A stretch of DNA of 53,203 bases from Treponema sp. (GCA_017619795.1 JAFZRP010000053.1:1-53203); one strand, 5' to 3'. Positions 1-8,876 are shown, counted from the first letter of the stretch. Made by a program: numbers and translations. Notes: generated from the sequence alone by a model not told the origin.

Positions 1-40
1 ATATGACATTAAGCAGATAGTAAGGCTGATGAAAGCTTAA
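1..40 (+). CDS. 3' end of an unidentified gene (partial)
   Basis: One frame entering from the left edge stays open to a TAA at 38-40 and would encode the last twelve residues (YDIKQIVRLMKA). It is followed by a bidirectional terminator, which fits the 3' end of a plus-strand gene convergent with the isomerase gene. Too little is present to name a product, and chance cannot be excluded over so short a stretch. Confidence 0.3.
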   Translation, partial: YDIKQIVRLMKA

Positions 41-84
41 AGAAAAAAACTCAATAAAAGAAAATCTTAAAAACACATTTCGTA

Positions 85-141
85 ATAAAAAAGGCTGTCC
101 TTCGTTGAAAATTATCAACTTTAAGGACAGCCCCTTTTTTT
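85..141. terminator. bidirectional intrinsic terminator
   Basis: GGCTGTCCTT at 93-102 pairs perfectly with AAGGACAGCC at 123-132. A second inner stem, GTTGA (104-108) with TCAAC (115-119), continues the helix. A T-run follows on the plus strand (135-142) and an A-run precedes it (87-92), so it can stop transcription from both sides: the isomerase gene on the minus strand and the gene that ends near position 40. Confidence 0.85.
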
Positions 142-152
142 TATTCTAAGCT

Positions 153-1304
153 CTATTCAATCTTAATCAACTTTACATCAAAGCAGATATAAGCATCGCC
201 TTCGATTCCAGCCTGTGGAATACCGCGTGAACCATAAGCGAGCTCCGGCGGAATAACCATCTTGCGGGTTTCGTTAAACTTCATTTCCTGAACCATCAAA
301 TCAAAGCCAGGAATCATCTGTCCGCCGTCTGTTGTAAAATCAAGCGGTTCGTGTCCCTGTGGATGGAAGGCCTGTGATGCATCGAAAATCTGTCCAGAAG
401 TAAGGTAGCCCTTGTACTCAACTGTTACGTTCTTTCCTTTACCACAGGCAGCACCTGTTCCTTCTTCAAGAATCTCGAAGTAAATACCGTGTGCATCTTT
501 TTTACAGCCCTTAATAACTTCCTTTATTGCGTTCTGCTTTTTTTCTTCAAGGAACTTTGCAGCTTTATCTGCTGCTTCTTTTTTAAGCTTATCAAAGCTA
601 GCCTGAGTAACAGTAAACTTTTCAGCATCTTTACCCTGGCGGATAATCTTAAGTGAAACAATGTGGTCACCCTGCTCTACTTTATCAACAACCTTCTGGC
701 TTGCTGCATCTACAACTTCGCCAAAAATTGTGTGCTTGTAGTTGAGCCAGTCTGTTGGAACATGTGTGATAAAGAACTGGCTTCCGTTTGTATTTGCGCC
801 ACTGTTTGCCATAGCGAGCTTACCAGGTTTATCAAAAATAAATCCGTCAACAAACTCATCCGGGAACTGATAACCAGGACCACCAGTACCGTTGCCTCTT
901 GGGTCACCACCCTGAATCATAAAGTCAGCAATTACACGGTGGAACTTTAATCCATCATAGTAAGGCTTGCCCTTTGCTGCATCAAGAGTTCCTTCTGCAA
1001 GTCCAACAAAGTTTGCAACTGTCATTGGAGTTTCTTTATAAAACAGATTCAAAACAATCTGTCCCTTCTCTGTTGTAAGAACAGCAAAAACGCCTTCTTT
1101 ACCTTTCAAAGCTTCAATTTCCATTTGTGTATCCCCTGTATTTTTATTTTCTTTTACAGCTTTTTTATTTTCTGGTAATGATGATTCGGCTTTTTTTTCA
1201 GCCTCACCTGTAGCTTTATTTGTGTCTGCCTTTTTTGTACTGCAGCACGCAAAACTAAAAAGCATAGAAATCACAAGTAAAACACTCAATTTTGTTTTTT
1301 TCAT
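153..1304 (-). CDS. dual peptidyl-prolyl cis-trans isomerase lipoprotein (cyclophilin + FKBP)
   Basis: A 383-residue exported folding catalyst with two unrelated prolyl isomerase domains in one chain. The N-terminus is a lipoprotein signal (lipobox ending SFAC near residue 20), so the protein is probably anchored on the outer face of a membrane. A charged linker precedes the cyclophilin domain (about 65-225), which keeps the active-site Arg in [14 protein letters not shown], the [11 protein letters not shown] segment and the Trp and His of [14 protein letters not shown] Lys/Glu-rich helical linker leads to the FKBP domain (about 285-383), with the DAS, MIPGFD and [11 protein letters not shown] elements. 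A GAGG ribosome site precedes the ATG. Dual immunophilins of this order are, from memory, known in treponemes. The likely role is folding of periplasmic or outer-membrane proteins; substrates are unknown. Confidence 0.93.
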   Translation of the reverse strand: MKKTKLSVLLVISMLFSFACCSTKKADTNKATGEAEKKAESSLPENKKAVKENKNTGDTQMEIEALKGKEGVFAVLTTEKGQIVLNLFYKETPMTVANFVGLAEGTLDAAKGKPYYDGLKFHRVIADFMIQGGDPRGNGTGGPGYQFPDEFVDGFIFDKPGKLAMANSGANTNGSQFFITHVPTDWLNYKHTIFGEVVDAASQKVVDKVEQGDHIVSLKIIRQGKDAEKFTVTQASFDKLKKEAADKAAKFLEEKKQNAIKEVIKGCKKDAHGIYFEILEEGTGAACGKGKNVTVEYKGYLTSGQIFDASQAFHPQGHEPLDFTTDGGQMIPGFDLMVQEMKFNETRKMVIPPELAYGSRGIPQAGIEGDAYICFDVKLIKIE

Positions 1305-1319
1305 TTTTATCCTCTTTTT

Positions 1320-2057
1320 CTAAAACTGTTTCAAAAACCAATTATAAACCGCATCCATTCGCGCTGTCATAGATTCGGTAATCTGTCCCTTTATTCCAGG
1401 GAACTTTGCACTGTCCAGATCTGTACAAAGATACAAAAGAATCTCGTCGCCAACATCTTCAACATAAATAAAGATTTTTAAGTTTCCTGGTACAATTGCT
1501 TTTACCGGACCAATTCCAATAGGACTAGTTGTTGTAAAAACTGCAAGCATTGTATTGTCTTTCTGATAATAGTTCAGCTTATAGAAAATATCGCCAAAGC
1601 TGTTATCCTTCTGATAGCAGTAGCTTGTCTGACCGTCAGCATTTCCTATATTTTTGTCGTCTATTTTTTTCTTGCTGTTTTCGCCATCTATCATGTAAGC
1701 TTTTTCATAAAGTACGAGCGTCTTATTTTTTGTAGAAGAAAAATAAGTCATTCCCCGCATATTAGAAACTGAACGCAGGATTCTAGAAAGATCGTTTATG
1801 TCAATTTCAGTATCAGAAGAATTGCTCGACTTTTTCAAATCGTCTTTGCTTAGATGATAAAGACTTTCGTAAATGAACGGAAAGTTTTTGTCGGCTTTTG
1901 GAACTCGTGAGCTGTTAATAATTCCATTGTATTCCGACTGTGGCATAAGCTTAAGCTCGTTTGTGCCATCGTCGTGAATAATAGTTTTAACCTCGCCCTT
2001 AGCAAAAACGGCGAAGCTAACCAAAACAAATAAACAAATTAAAAACAGCTTTTTCAT
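1320..2057 (-). CDS. secreted protein of unknown function
   Basis: A 245-residue protein with a clear Sec signal peptide: MKK, then a hydrophobic core, then a likely cut after VFA near residue 19. I do not recognise the family. The mature part is mixed alpha/beta with no cysteine-rich, repeat or membrane segment; hydrophobic patches such as FKIFIYVEDVGDEILLYLC suggest a compact soluble domain. It lies 15 bp upstream of the isomerase gene on the same strand, so the two are probably cotranscribed and both act outside the cytoplasm. A palindromic repeat (2068-2094) separates it from the jag operon. Confidence 0.75.
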   Translation of the reverse strand: MKKLFLICLFVLVSFAVFAKGEVKTIIHDDGTNELKLMPQSEYNGIINSSRVPKADKNFPFIYESLYHLSKDDLKKSSNSSDTEIDINDLSRILRSVSNMRGMTYFSSTKNKTLVLYEKAYMIDGENSKKKIDDKNIGNADGQTSYCYQKDNSFGDIFYKLNYYQKDNTMLAVFTTTSPIGIGPVKAIVPGNLKIFIYVEDVGDEILLYLCTDLDSAKFPGIKGQITESMTARMDAVYNWFLKQF

Positions 2058-2067
2058 AGTACAACCT

Positions 2068-2094
2068 TTGTCATTGTCGGGCTTGGTCCGACAA
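2068..2094 (-). repeat. short dispersed palindromic repeat (GTCGG...CCGAC, AATGACA tail), copy 1
   Basis: TTGTCGG at 2074-2080 pairs with CCGACAA at 2088-2094. Read on the minus strand the stem is followed by TGACAAAGG. The same stem and AATGACA tail recur after or between other genes of this window (2838, 19915, 34932, 50629). Here it sits between the stop of jag and the start of the secreted-protein gene and may act as an RNA 3' end or processing hairpin. Confidence 0.6.
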
Positions 2095-2098
2095 GTTT

Positions 2099-2809
2099 CT
2101 AGCGTATTCCCTTGTAAAGAACTCTAACCTGTTTATATAAACCTTCGCCTTCGCTCTTGGTTTCAACATCAGGAATATCGTTTAAAGTTGTATGAATAAG
2201 GCGGCGCTCAAACGGATTCATTGGCTCAAGAAGGATTGAGTTGTGGCTTGAACGTACTTTGTCTGCTGTTGTGTATGCAAGACGAACAAGAGTTTCTTCG
2301 CGACGGATTCTGTAGTTTTCTGTATCAAGAATTACGCGAACTTCCTCGTGTCCAAGACGACCAGCATAAATGTTTGCCAGAAGCTGGAGTGCATCGAGGT
2401 TCTTTCCCTTGCGTCCAATAAGAATTGATGAGTGTGATGACTCAAGCTTAATTCCAATCTTTTTATCTTCTCTGTAAGTTACAGAAACCTTTACATCGTA
2501 ACCCATTCTTGTAACTACTTCTGTAATAAACTCAATAAGCTTTTCTTCGAACTCGCCCTGTGGGAGTGGATCTGCAAAAATGCGTGTGTGCTTTTCTTCT
2601 GGCTCGCTGTAAGTATTTCCAGATAAATGTGAAGCTGGTTTTTCATCATCAAGTGTGTGAACCTTAATCTTTACGTAGCCCTTTTTGAACAGAGAGTTTT
2701 TCTGAGTTTCAAGGATTTCTACATCAAACTGGTCGCGCTCAAGTCCAAGCTCAGCAGCGGCAAGTTCAATTGCTTCTTTTTCAGTTTTTCCTTCATATTC
2801 GTAAGTCAT
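2099..2809 (-). CDS. jag: Jag/KhpB-family RNA-binding protein
   Basis: A cytoplasmic RNA-binding protein of the Jag (SpoIIIJ-associated, KhpB) family. It has an N-terminal Jag_N domain (YEYEGKTEKEAIELAAAELG), a KH domain with the GRKGKNLDALQ loop in the middle, and a C-terminal R3H domain around NPFERRLIHTTL. The start is set at the second in-frame ATG, giving 236 residues, because a GGAG lies 8 bases before it, whereas the ATG seven codons upstream has no ribosome site. It lies directly downstream of yidC, the usual position for this gene in the rpmH-rnpA-yidD-yidC-jag cluster. It probably helps control translation or stability of envelope-related messages; the precise RNA targets are not known from sequence. 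Confidence 0.93.
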   Translation of the reverse strand: MTYEYEGKTEKEAIELAAAELGLERDQFDVEILETQKNSLFKKGYVKIKVHTLDDEKPASHLSGNTYSEPEEKHTRIFADPLPQGEFEEKLIEFITEVVTRMGYDVKVSVTYREDKKIGIKLESSHSSILIGRKGKNLDALQLLANIYAGRLGHEEVRVILDTENYRIRREETLVRLAYTTADKVRSSHNSILLEPMNPFERRLIHTTLNDIPDVETKSEGEGLYKQVRVLYKGIR

Positions 2810-2837
2810 TTTTTTGTCTCCTATTTTCATTTATAGT

Positions 2838-2863
2838 TTGTCGCATCAAGTGCAACAATGACA
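2838..2863 (+). repeat. short dispersed palindromic repeat, copy 2
   Basis: TTGTCGCA...TGCAACAA with the ATGACA tail, lying in the 61-bp gap between the yidC stop and the chosen jag start. It resembles the copies at 2068, 34932 and 50629 but its stem is less perfect. Confidence 0.5.
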
Positions 2864-2870
2864 GTCTTTT

Positions 2871-4700
2871 TTATTTTTTCTTTCCCTTTGGTGGTAAAGT
2901 TTTCTGCGGTCTATTTTCTACTGGTTTTGAAGGTTTATTCTTTGACATTCGTTTGTTAATAATTACCTGCTGAATAACCATCAATACGTTACTTGTAAGC
3001 CAGTACAACAAAAGTCCAGACGGTGCATTATAGAACAGGAAGAAGAACATTATAGGCATACCATAAGTCATAAACTTCATAGTCATTTCGTTCTGTCCGC
3101 CGCCGCCACCTGGAGTAGTTGCCTGTGTAAGCTTTGTAGAGAAAATCTGTGTAAGCGTGTAGATAATTGGTAAAAGTCTTAACTGATTACCAAGGAACGG
3201 AATATTAAAGTTGAATGAAACAACACTATCACCTGAAGAAAGATCCGGAATCCACTTTGGAATAAACATAGCTCCACGGAACTCAAAATAGTTATTGAAC
3301 AGGTTGTACATAGCAATAAGGATAATAAACTGGAATACCATTGGCAGACAGCCACTTGCAGGATTATATCCAGCTTCCTGATAGATTTTCTGTGTTTCGA
3401 TCTGAAGCTTCTGTTTGTCGTTAGCGTACTTAGACTGAACTGCCTGAAGCTTTGGCTGAAGCTCCTGCATTTTCTGTGTACTCTTTGACTGCTTGATTGA
3501 AAGCGGCATCATTAATACTCGCAAAATAAATGTGATGATGATGATACAAACACCCCAGTTCTTAATGATTTTGTGTAAGGTCTCCAATCCCCACTTTAAG
3601 ATTGTTTCAAGCCAGCTGAGCCATCCGCTTGACTGAAGACCTTCTGTAAGTCTGTGGCCACTGAGATGCCAGTTGTTATTTTCCGGCATGTTATAAATCT
3701 TAAGGTCCTTTTCGTTACGTGGACCAAAATACATATAGTAAGTATCCATTACGTCTGTACCGGCAAAGGCTTTTCTTTCAAAAAGAGCCTGAGCGTTAGC
3801 GTAATCATTCTGTTCAATTTGTGATGAATAATAACTTGCATTCCAGATTGATGCGTCTGTTGGAATAACAAGCTCTATAAAGTATTTACCGCCAATTCCA
3901 CCCCAGAGCAGGTCTTTATCATATTTTTTGAACTGTCCGTTGCTGAGAATTGTTCGCTTTGCTTTTTTACCGTTGTAAGCAATAAACTGACGGTTTTCGT
4001 AGCGGTTCTGCTTTGCGTTGAAGTGTGGTCCAATCTGTGGAGAAGTTCTTATTGTGTAAGCAACTCCATTGAAGTCGAGACCCTTACCGTCATTTGAATG
4101 AATCATAACTTCAAGCTTGAACATATACTCATTTGGCATGAAGGTATATTTTTTTCCAAGCATAAAGCTCTTTTCGTTTCCAAAGGTGTCTTTTGTCTTA
4201 AAATTGCGCTTAAAGAAAATTGTGTAATCATCAATCTTTTCATAAGAAAAATATTCGTTGATGATGGTGTTTCCGGCTGTTCCAAAAGCAAGCGCACAAG
4301 TTCTGTTCATTTCGTTGATGCTGTCGGAAATCTGGATACCGTCATTTGTATCCATATCAAGATGATTAACAAGCTTGTAGCTGATAATGTCGCCGCCCTT
4401 TGTAGTAAGGATGATTTCTGCACAACCAGTATTGATTGTGATTTTTTCTTCACTTAAAGGAGCTTCCTCTTCCTCTGCAGAAAGAGCCAAATCAGCATCG
4501 CCAAAGATTGAAGGAGAATCAGAAACTAAAACTGAATTGTTGCTTGTGTTTGATTCTGTTCCAGCATTTTCATCAATGACTGTTACACTCTGCGAATCTT
4601 CCTGCACAATGTTATTTCCCATAAACTTAGGCATAAGAAGATAGGCACCAATAATTACCAGGGTTGAAAGGACAATCGCCCAAATAGTATTTTTATCCAC
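2871..4700 (-). CDS. yidC: membrane protein insertase YidC
   Basis: A 609-residue YidC/Oxa1-family insertase that places proteins in the inner membrane, alone or with SecYEG. TM1 is at residues 7-25, followed by the large periplasmic beta-sandwich domain typical of diderm YidC (about 90-345). The conserved core begins near 375 (GLETLHKIIKNWGVCIIIITFILRVLMMPLS), with the cytoplasmic hairpin rich in Lys and Gln, the NPASGCLPMVFQFIILIAMYNL segment and a basic C-terminal tail ending KGKKK. A GTG start is used (GTGGATAAAAAT) with GAGG about 9 bases upstream. The Gly run GGGGG in the C-terminal loop is unusual. The gene sits between yidD and jag in the conserved origin-proximal operon. Confidence 0.97.
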   Translation of the reverse strand: MDKNTIWAIVLSTLVIIGAYLLMPKFMGNNIVQEDSQSVTVIDENAGTESNTSNNSVLVSDSPSIFGDADLALSAEEEEAPLSEEKITINTGCAEIILTTKGGDIISYKLVNHLDMDTNDGIQISDSINEMNRTCALAFGTAGNTIINEYFSYEKIDDYTIFFKRNFKTKDTFGNEKSFMLGKKYTFMPNEYMFKLEVMIHSNDGKGLDFNGVAYTIRTSPQIGPHFNAKQNRYENRQFIAYNGKKAKRTILSNGQFKKYDKDLLWGGIGGKYFIELVIPTDASIWNASYYSSQIEQNDYANAQALFERKAFAGTDVMDTYYMYFGPRNEKDLKIYNMPENNNWHLSGHRLTEGLQSSGWLSWLETILKWGLETLHKIIKNWGVCIIIITFILRVLMMPLSIKQSKSTQKMQELQPKLQAVQSKYANDKQKLQIETQKIYQEAGYNPASGCLPMVFQFIILIAMYNLFNNYFEFRGAMFIPKWIPDLSSGDSVVSFNFNIPFLGNQLRLLPIIYTLTQIFSTKLTQATTPGGGGGQNEMTMKFMTYGMPIMFFFLFYNAPSGLLLYWLTSNVLMVIQQVIINKRMSKNKPSKPVENRPQKTLPPKGKKK

Positions 4701-4747
4701 TAAAGGTTCCTCTTAATTTTTCATTTTTACAAAATCCAGTATCACTT

Positions 4748-4993
4748 TTAAGGAACAGGATCATACCCGCCCTCATGATATGGATTACATTTGAGTATTC
4801 TTTTTATTGCGAGCAAAAGACCTTTTCCAGGTCCGTATTTTTGAATTGCCTCCATAGCATAAGCAGAACAAGTTGGTGTAAACCTGCAGCAAGAACCATG
4901 CAACGGGGAAATGCATTTTTGATAAATACGTATTAACGTGCATAAAAAAACAACAATCGCTTTTCTGATGGCGTTAATAATAGTCTTAATCAT
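4748..4993 (-). CDS. yidD: membrane protein insertion efficiency factor YidD
   Basis: An 81-residue YidD-family protein (DUF37). It has an N-terminal amphipathic/hydrophobic helix and the family signature [20 protein letters not shown], then [10 protein letters not shown] and [12 protein letters not shown]. It is thought to sit at the inner membrane and assist YidC-dependent insertion. It starts 3 bp after the rnpA stop codon and lies 47 bp before yidC, so the four genes are very probably one transcript. Length and all conserved cysteines match the family. Confidence 0.95.
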   Translation of the reverse strand: MIKTIINAIRKAIVVFLCTLIRIYQKCISPLHGSCCRFTPTCSAYAMEAIQKYGPGKGLLLAIKRILKCNPYHEGGYDPVP

Positions 4994-4996
4994 AAA

Positions 4997-5359
4997 TTAC
5001 TCTTTGATTAATCCTGCTTTTTGACACAATAAACGAATCTGGTCACATCGCGAGTGGAACGAATCATTTCCGGGATATATTAAAAACAACATATCATAAC
5101 CGGTGTTCAGATGTGATTTTAATAAACGATAGACTTCACGGCTGTATCTTTTTGATAAGTTCCTCTGAACCGCGTTACCGTATCCACGAATCATTGGAAA
5201 TCCAACACGATTAATTTCCAGGTTATTTTCCAAGAAAAATAATTTTGCACCCGGAATGCTTATCTTTTTTCCGCTTTTAAACAGCTTTTTAAAATCTGCG
5301 GGATTCTTTATACGTTCTTCACGTTTAAAAAATCCCGTTTTTATTAAGTCTGTTTCCAT
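4997..5359 (-). CDS. rnpA: ribonuclease P protein component
   Basis: A 120-residue basic protein that binds the RNase P RNA and aids 5' maturation of tRNA. It begins RIKNPADFKKLFKSGKKI and carries the RNR-like signature as GYGNAVQRNLSKRYSREVYRLLK, the family's central RNA-binding helix; there the usual arginine-rich stretch is AVQRNLSKR. It lies directly between rpmH and yidD, as in most bacteria. The start is placed at the ATG 8 bp after the rpmH stop; no strong ribosome site is seen, so translation may be coupled to rpmH. Confidence 0.93.
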   Translation of the reverse strand: METDLIKTGFFKREERIKNPADFKKLFKSGKKISIPGAKLFFLENNLEINRVGFPMIRGYGNAVQRNLSKRYSREVYRLLKSHLNTGYDMLFLIYPGNDSFHSRCDQIRLLCQKAGLIKE

Positions 5360-5367
5360 CCCTAGAA

Positions 5368-5523
5368 TTAGTACTTCTTCTTTTCGTCAGAAACTGTAAG
5401 CTTAGCTCTGCCCTTTGCTCTTCTTCTGGCTAAAACTTTGCGTCCGCCTTTTGTTGCCATTCTAGCTCTGAATCCGAATTTTCTATTTCGTTTTACTTTG
5501 CTTGGTTGATATGTTCTTTTCAT
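5368..5523 (-). CDS. rpmH: 50S ribosomal protein L34
   Basis: A 51-residue ORF beginning [20 protein letters not shown] and continuing [19 protein letters not shown], the full L34 signature, with a short acidic-basic tail ending DEKKKY. AAAGGAG stands about 7 bases before the ATG. It is the first gene of the rpmH-rnpA-yidD-yidC-jag run and is a component of the large ribosomal subunit. Confidence 0.97.
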   Translation of the reverse strand: MKRTYQPSKVKRNRKFGFRARMATKGGRKVLARRRAKGRAKLTVSDEKKKY

Positions 5524-5599
5524 AGAACGCTCCTTTATATAATTAAAATGATTTCGATTTGAATACTACTCTAAAAATATGATTTAAAAATAGTAATAA

Positions 5600-5629
5600 A
5601 ATATATCATTATTTTTTTGTTTTGGTCAA
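5600..5629 (-). promoter_or_regulatory. probable rpmH operon promoter
   Basis: Read on the minus strand: TTGACC (5624-5629), an 18-base spacer and TATATT (5600-5605), about 75 bases upstream of rpmH in an AT-rich leader. This fits a housekeeping sigma factor. It is inferred from sequence only. Confidence 0.5.
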
Positions 5630-5662
5630 GAATGTAGAAAAAATGTAAAACACACGGTATCT

Positions 5663-5866
5663 GGAAATCAATTATTTAACTTGTACACAAAAAATAGCTA
5701 ACGGTCGAATTCCGTCTTTAAAAACCGCCGGCTCGCCGGCTACACGCTATTTTGCCTTGTAATTATATACGTTTGCCGCTAAAGCGGCAGCAAAATAGAG
5801 TGTTTTTTAAAGACGTCCTTCTCCCTTGCGCTATTTTTTGAAAATCAATTTTTTTAATTGATTTCC
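5663..5866. repeat. 204-bp nested imperfect palindrome (MITE-like element)
   Basis: This element fills most of the 374-bp gap between rpmH and the dciA-like gene, in which no gene is visible. Four successive arm pairs are nested: GGAAATCAATTA (5663-5674) with 5855-5866; CAAAAAATAGC (5688-5698) with 5830-5840; GTCTTTAAAAA (5714-5724) with 5804-5814; and ACACGCTATTTTGC (5742-5755) with 5790-5803 (one mismatch). Small GC-rich hairpins sit inside (GCCGGCTCGCCGGC at 5727-5740, GCCGCTAAAGCGGC at 5775-5788). It could be a mobile miniature element or a large double terminator for the flanking genes. Confidence 0.75.
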
Positions 5867-5897
5867 GAAACACAGTGATGGTGTATTTCAATAGATT

Positions 5898-6452
5898 TTA
5901 GTCCTTCATGTTCTTTAGCATTTCATCAAACTTGGCGCGGAGTTCTGGTGGTAAGTTATTGCTTGGGGAACTCTCAGTAGATGAAGAAGTTTTCTGGGGA
6001 TTTTGGGCGTAGAACTCGTTTATTTTTTTGTCTTGTTCGTCGAGCTGGTGGGACATTTTTTGGCGAGCCTGGTTGTATTGTTCGTCGTAATCATCATTGA
6101 GGCTTATTTGGGTGCCGGCCATTCGATAGGCAAAAGATTTTACTTCAAGGTTTGGGATGGCTCGTTTTAGGCCGTTGATAATAAACTTCTGGTAAATATT
6201 CAAATATTGAATCCAGCCCGAATGATCTGTCTCTATGAGGAGAACGCCTTTTTTGAAATCTACAACTCTTGTGTTTCCGGCAAGACGCTCACCTATCGGC
6301 ATGTGACGCTCGTTTTCTTCATTGTCCTCGTAGCTTTTTATTTTTAAAAGCACAGAGCGCCACACAGAAGAAACTTCGTTAGCTTTATCAAAGGCTGTCA
6401 TATCAACCGTTTTCAAAATCATGTCTGCACAGGAAATTATATTATCAGTCAT
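5898..6452 (-). CDS. DUF721 (DciA-like) protein
   Basis: A protein of about 184 residues with a DUF721 domain (WRSVLLKIKSYED... to the beta strands GVLLIETDHSGWIQYLNIYQKFIINGLKRA). Members of this family include DciA, which loads the replicative helicase in bacteria lacking DnaC/DnaI. The start is placed at MTDNIIS, whose ATG overlaps the recF stop by 8 bp and has GGCGGTGA just upstream; this implies translational coupling to recF. An ATG 19 codons further upstream lies inside recF and is less likely. The C-terminal 50 residues are charged, Gln/Ser-rich and probably disordered. Its place in the dnaN-recF cluster supports a replication role, but helicase loading itself is inference. Confidence 0.82.
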   Translation of the reverse strand: MTDNIISCADMILKTVDMTAFDKANEVSSVWRSVLLKIKSYEDNEENERHMPIGERLAGNTRVVDFKKGVLLIETDHSGWIQYLNIYQKFIINGLKRAIPNLEVKSFAYRMAGTQISLNDDYDEQYNQARQKMSHQLDEQDKKINEFYAQNPQKTSSSTESSPSNNLPPELRAKFDEMLKNMKD

Positions 6453-7545
6453 ACCATTCACCGCCTTTAATATTATAGATTTTTGTAGTGTCGTATTTAT
6501 ACCGCTCATAAGGCTCGCCCGGCAGGAACGTACAGAAAAGCTGATCGTATTCCGGCAGAAGAGCTGTTACCTTTGTTCGCTTTTCAGGATCAAGCTCAAG
6601 AAGAACATCGTCCATTAACAGAACCGGTTTAAGGCCGGTAACCCTTGTAAAGAATACTGATTGAGCAACCCGCAGCAAAAGAGAAACAAGCCTGCACTGA
6701 CCGGTAGAAGCTGTTGGTATAAAAAGCTTATTCTCGCGTACAAAGTTTATTCTGTCGCGGTGCGGGCCGGTCATTGTAGTTTCCATGTATTTATCATTAT
6801 CACGCTTTTCTAAAAGCAGATTAAGTACATCCTGCATCGTTGGATTTTTCCTGATATTATCCTCAAGCTTTTCTTTCCATGAAGGATAATAAACAATACT
6901 CAAACCGCCAATCCCCGTAATCTCTTCAAAGATTTTTCCAAAAATCTGGTTGAACTGAAAGATTGCTTTTTTACGTTTGTCCTGAATTGTAAGCCCGAGC
7001 TGTGCAAGCTGAGTGTCGTAAACATCAAGCATTTCGTATTCGTGATTTTTGAGGATTGTGTTTCGGCTTTTCAACACCTTTTTGTAATTGCGTAAATCGT
7101 CTATAAAAATTGAATCAAAAAGAGTAAGCGACTGATCCACAAAAAAACGGCGGCACTCCGGTTCCCCGGTTGCAAACCTCATATCATCGTGGCTAAAAAG
7201 AATACAGGGAATAGTGTTAATTATTTCCTTCCGGTCCTGCACTTTTTTCCCGTTTTTTTCTATACGCTTTTTATTGTTTTCGTAAATGATGGCGATTTTC
7301 TGAGTACCTTCTTTTTCGTTATTGAACAAAGAATTAATACTAAAATCCTTTTCACCGTTTTTTACAATTTGAGAATCTGTGTAAGTTCTGAAAGAATTAC
7401 CGTAGGCGGCATAGTACAGGGATTCAAGAATGTTACTTTTTCCCTGACCATTCTCGCCGACAAAATAAACTTCGCGCGCAGAAATATCTATCGTATCATT
7501 TTTGATATTTCGAAAATTATAAAAAGTCTGATATAAAAATGGCAT
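6445..7545 (-). CDS. recF: DNA replication and repair protein RecF
   Basis: A 366-residue SMC-like ATPase that loads RecA at gaps coated with single-strand binding protein. It starts MPFLYQTFYNFRNIKNDTIDIS and has the Walker A GENGQGKSNILESLYYAAYG near residue 33, the central arms, a STGQCRLVSLLLRVAQ signature and the Walker B LLMDDVLLELD near the C-terminus. Length is normal for the family. It lies 18 bp downstream of dnaN and overlaps the dciA-like gene by 8 bp, forming the usual dnaN-recF-DUF721 group. Confidence 0.95.
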   Translation of the reverse strand: MPFLYQTFYNFRNIKNDTIDISAREVYFVGENGQGKSNILESLYYAAYGNSFRTYTDSQIVKNGEKDFSINSLFNNEKEGTQKIAIIYENNKKRIEKNGKKVQDRKEIINTIPCILFSHDDMRFATGEPECRRFFVDQSLTLFDSIFIDDLRNYKKVLKSRNTILKNHEYEMLDVYDTQLAQLGLTIQDKRKKAIFQFNQIFGKIFEEITGIGGLSIVYYPSWKEKLEDNIRKNPTMQDVLNLLLEKRDNDKYMETTMTGPHRDRINFVRENKLFIPTASTGQCRLVSLLLRVAQSVFFTRVTGLKPVLLMDDVLLELDPEKRTKVTALLPEYDQLFCTFLPGEPYERYKYDTTKIYNIKGGEWYD

Positions 7546-7563
7546 TAAAAAGTCTAACCTACA

Positions 7564-8691
7564 TTATCCCTTCAACGGCATAATTACGTGCAGATAATCA
7601 CCAGCTGGTTCAGAGTTCATAATTATTGCTCGTGTTACAACAATTTCATCACCGAAACTTTCATCGTTGTTGAAGTTGAAGATAACGTTTTCAGAATCAA
7701 TGTTCTTAAGAGGCTCTGTGATATATACAAAGTTCAAAGACATTGTTACATCCTGTCCATCGTAGCGGCAAGGGATTTCCTCTTCTGCAGCACCGTTATC
7801 TGTTTCTGGAGAAATAATTTTCAAAACGCCGGAAGTAATCTTAAAGATGATTTTGTTAATCTCTTTATCTGCCATAATACTTGTTCGTTTAAGGGCAGAT
7901 TCAAGATCTGATTTATTAACCTGGAAAGACATACTCAAGCTTTCTGGAATTACTTTCTTATAGTTAGGGAACTGTCCGTCTATAAGATTTGAAGAGAACT
8001 CAATGTTGCCTGATTTTATAAAGATTGATTTTTCAATTACAGCAATCTGAATGTTTCCTTCATCAGAAATATTTTTAAGAACACAAGAGAGAACTTTTGT
8101 AGGAATAATTGCAGGCATAAAATCTGGAACATTTGGAACTTCTTTTTTTACATAAGAAAGTCTGCGTCCATCAGTTGCAACCATAGAAATTATGTCGCCT
8201 TCTTTTATGAAGTAAACGCCTGTCATAAACGAGCGGCTGCGGCTTTCTTTTGATACAGCAAAAATTGTCTGCTTAATCATCTCCTTAAAATCTTTGGCAG
8301 CCATTTCAAAGAACGGAACATTTTCTGAAGAACCAAGCTCAGGGAACTTATCGCTTGTCTGGCTCTTAAGCTTAAAGGTTACTCGCTTAGAAATAGGCTT
8401 AATTGTAACACCAATATCTTCCTGAATGAACTCTACATCGCCAGAAGGCAAAGAAGAAAGAATGCTCATAAACTTATCGCAGAAAATTGTTGTGCTTCCA
8501 CCTTCAATAATATCTACCGGAACAGAAGTAACAAACTTCAGTGTAGAATCAGTAGCTTTAATTGTAAGCGCATTGTTTTCTGCAATTAACAGAATATTAG
8601 AAAGAATTGAAACAGGACTTTTGTTAGTAATAACTTCCTGAGCAATAGAAATTTCCTTAATCATTGCATCTTTGTCGAATGTAAATTTCAT
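7564..8691 (-). CDS. dnaN: DNA polymerase III beta sliding clamp
   Basis: The ring-shaped processivity clamp that tethers DNA polymerase III to DNA. Three clamp folds are recognisable: an N-terminal one ending near residue 120, a middle one with FMTGVYFIKEGDIISMVATDGRRL, and a C-terminal one ending in HVIMPLKG, the usual clamp C-terminus. The start is set at MKFTFDKDAM (375 residues) because AGGAGAAAAAA directly precedes it; the open frame continues 11 codons upstream without a ribosome site. It lies downstream of dnaA on the same strand with DnaA boxes in the gap. Confidence 0.96.
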   Translation of the reverse strand: MKFTFDKDAMIKEISIAQEVITNKSPVSILSNILLIAENNALTIKATDSTLKFVTSVPVDIIEGGSTTIFCDKFMSILSSLPSGDVEFIQEDIGVTIKPISKRVTFKLKSQTSDKFPELGSSENVPFFEMAAKDFKEMIKQTIFAVSKESRSRSFMTGVYFIKEGDIISMVATDGRRLSYVKKEVPNVPDFMPAIIPTKVLSCVLKNISDEGNIQIAVIEKSIFIKSGNIEFSSNLIDGQFPNYKKVIPESLSMSFQVNKSDLESALKRTSIMADKEINKIIFKITSGVLKIISPETDNGAAEEEIPCRYDGQDVTMSLNFVYITEPLKNIDSENVIFNFNNDESFGDEIVVTRAIIMNSEPAGDYLHVIMPLKG

Positions 8692-8876
8692 TTTTTTCTC
8701 CTGTATAAGACCGTTTCCAGTCAATTTTACAACTTTATAAACTGTCTATTTATATATTAAATTTATAAATTCTAATAGTAGTAATAATATGTTTATGAAA
8801 TTTGTGTATAAATCATTTAACTGTTTATATTATAAAGATTTAGAAGGTTTATAAATAAGCAGGTTGAAAACACAAT

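Noticed and set aside
5700..5720. GGTCGAATTCC as a possible tRNA T-loop
   Set aside because: No acceptor or anticodon stems can be formed around it; it belongs to the nested palindrome.
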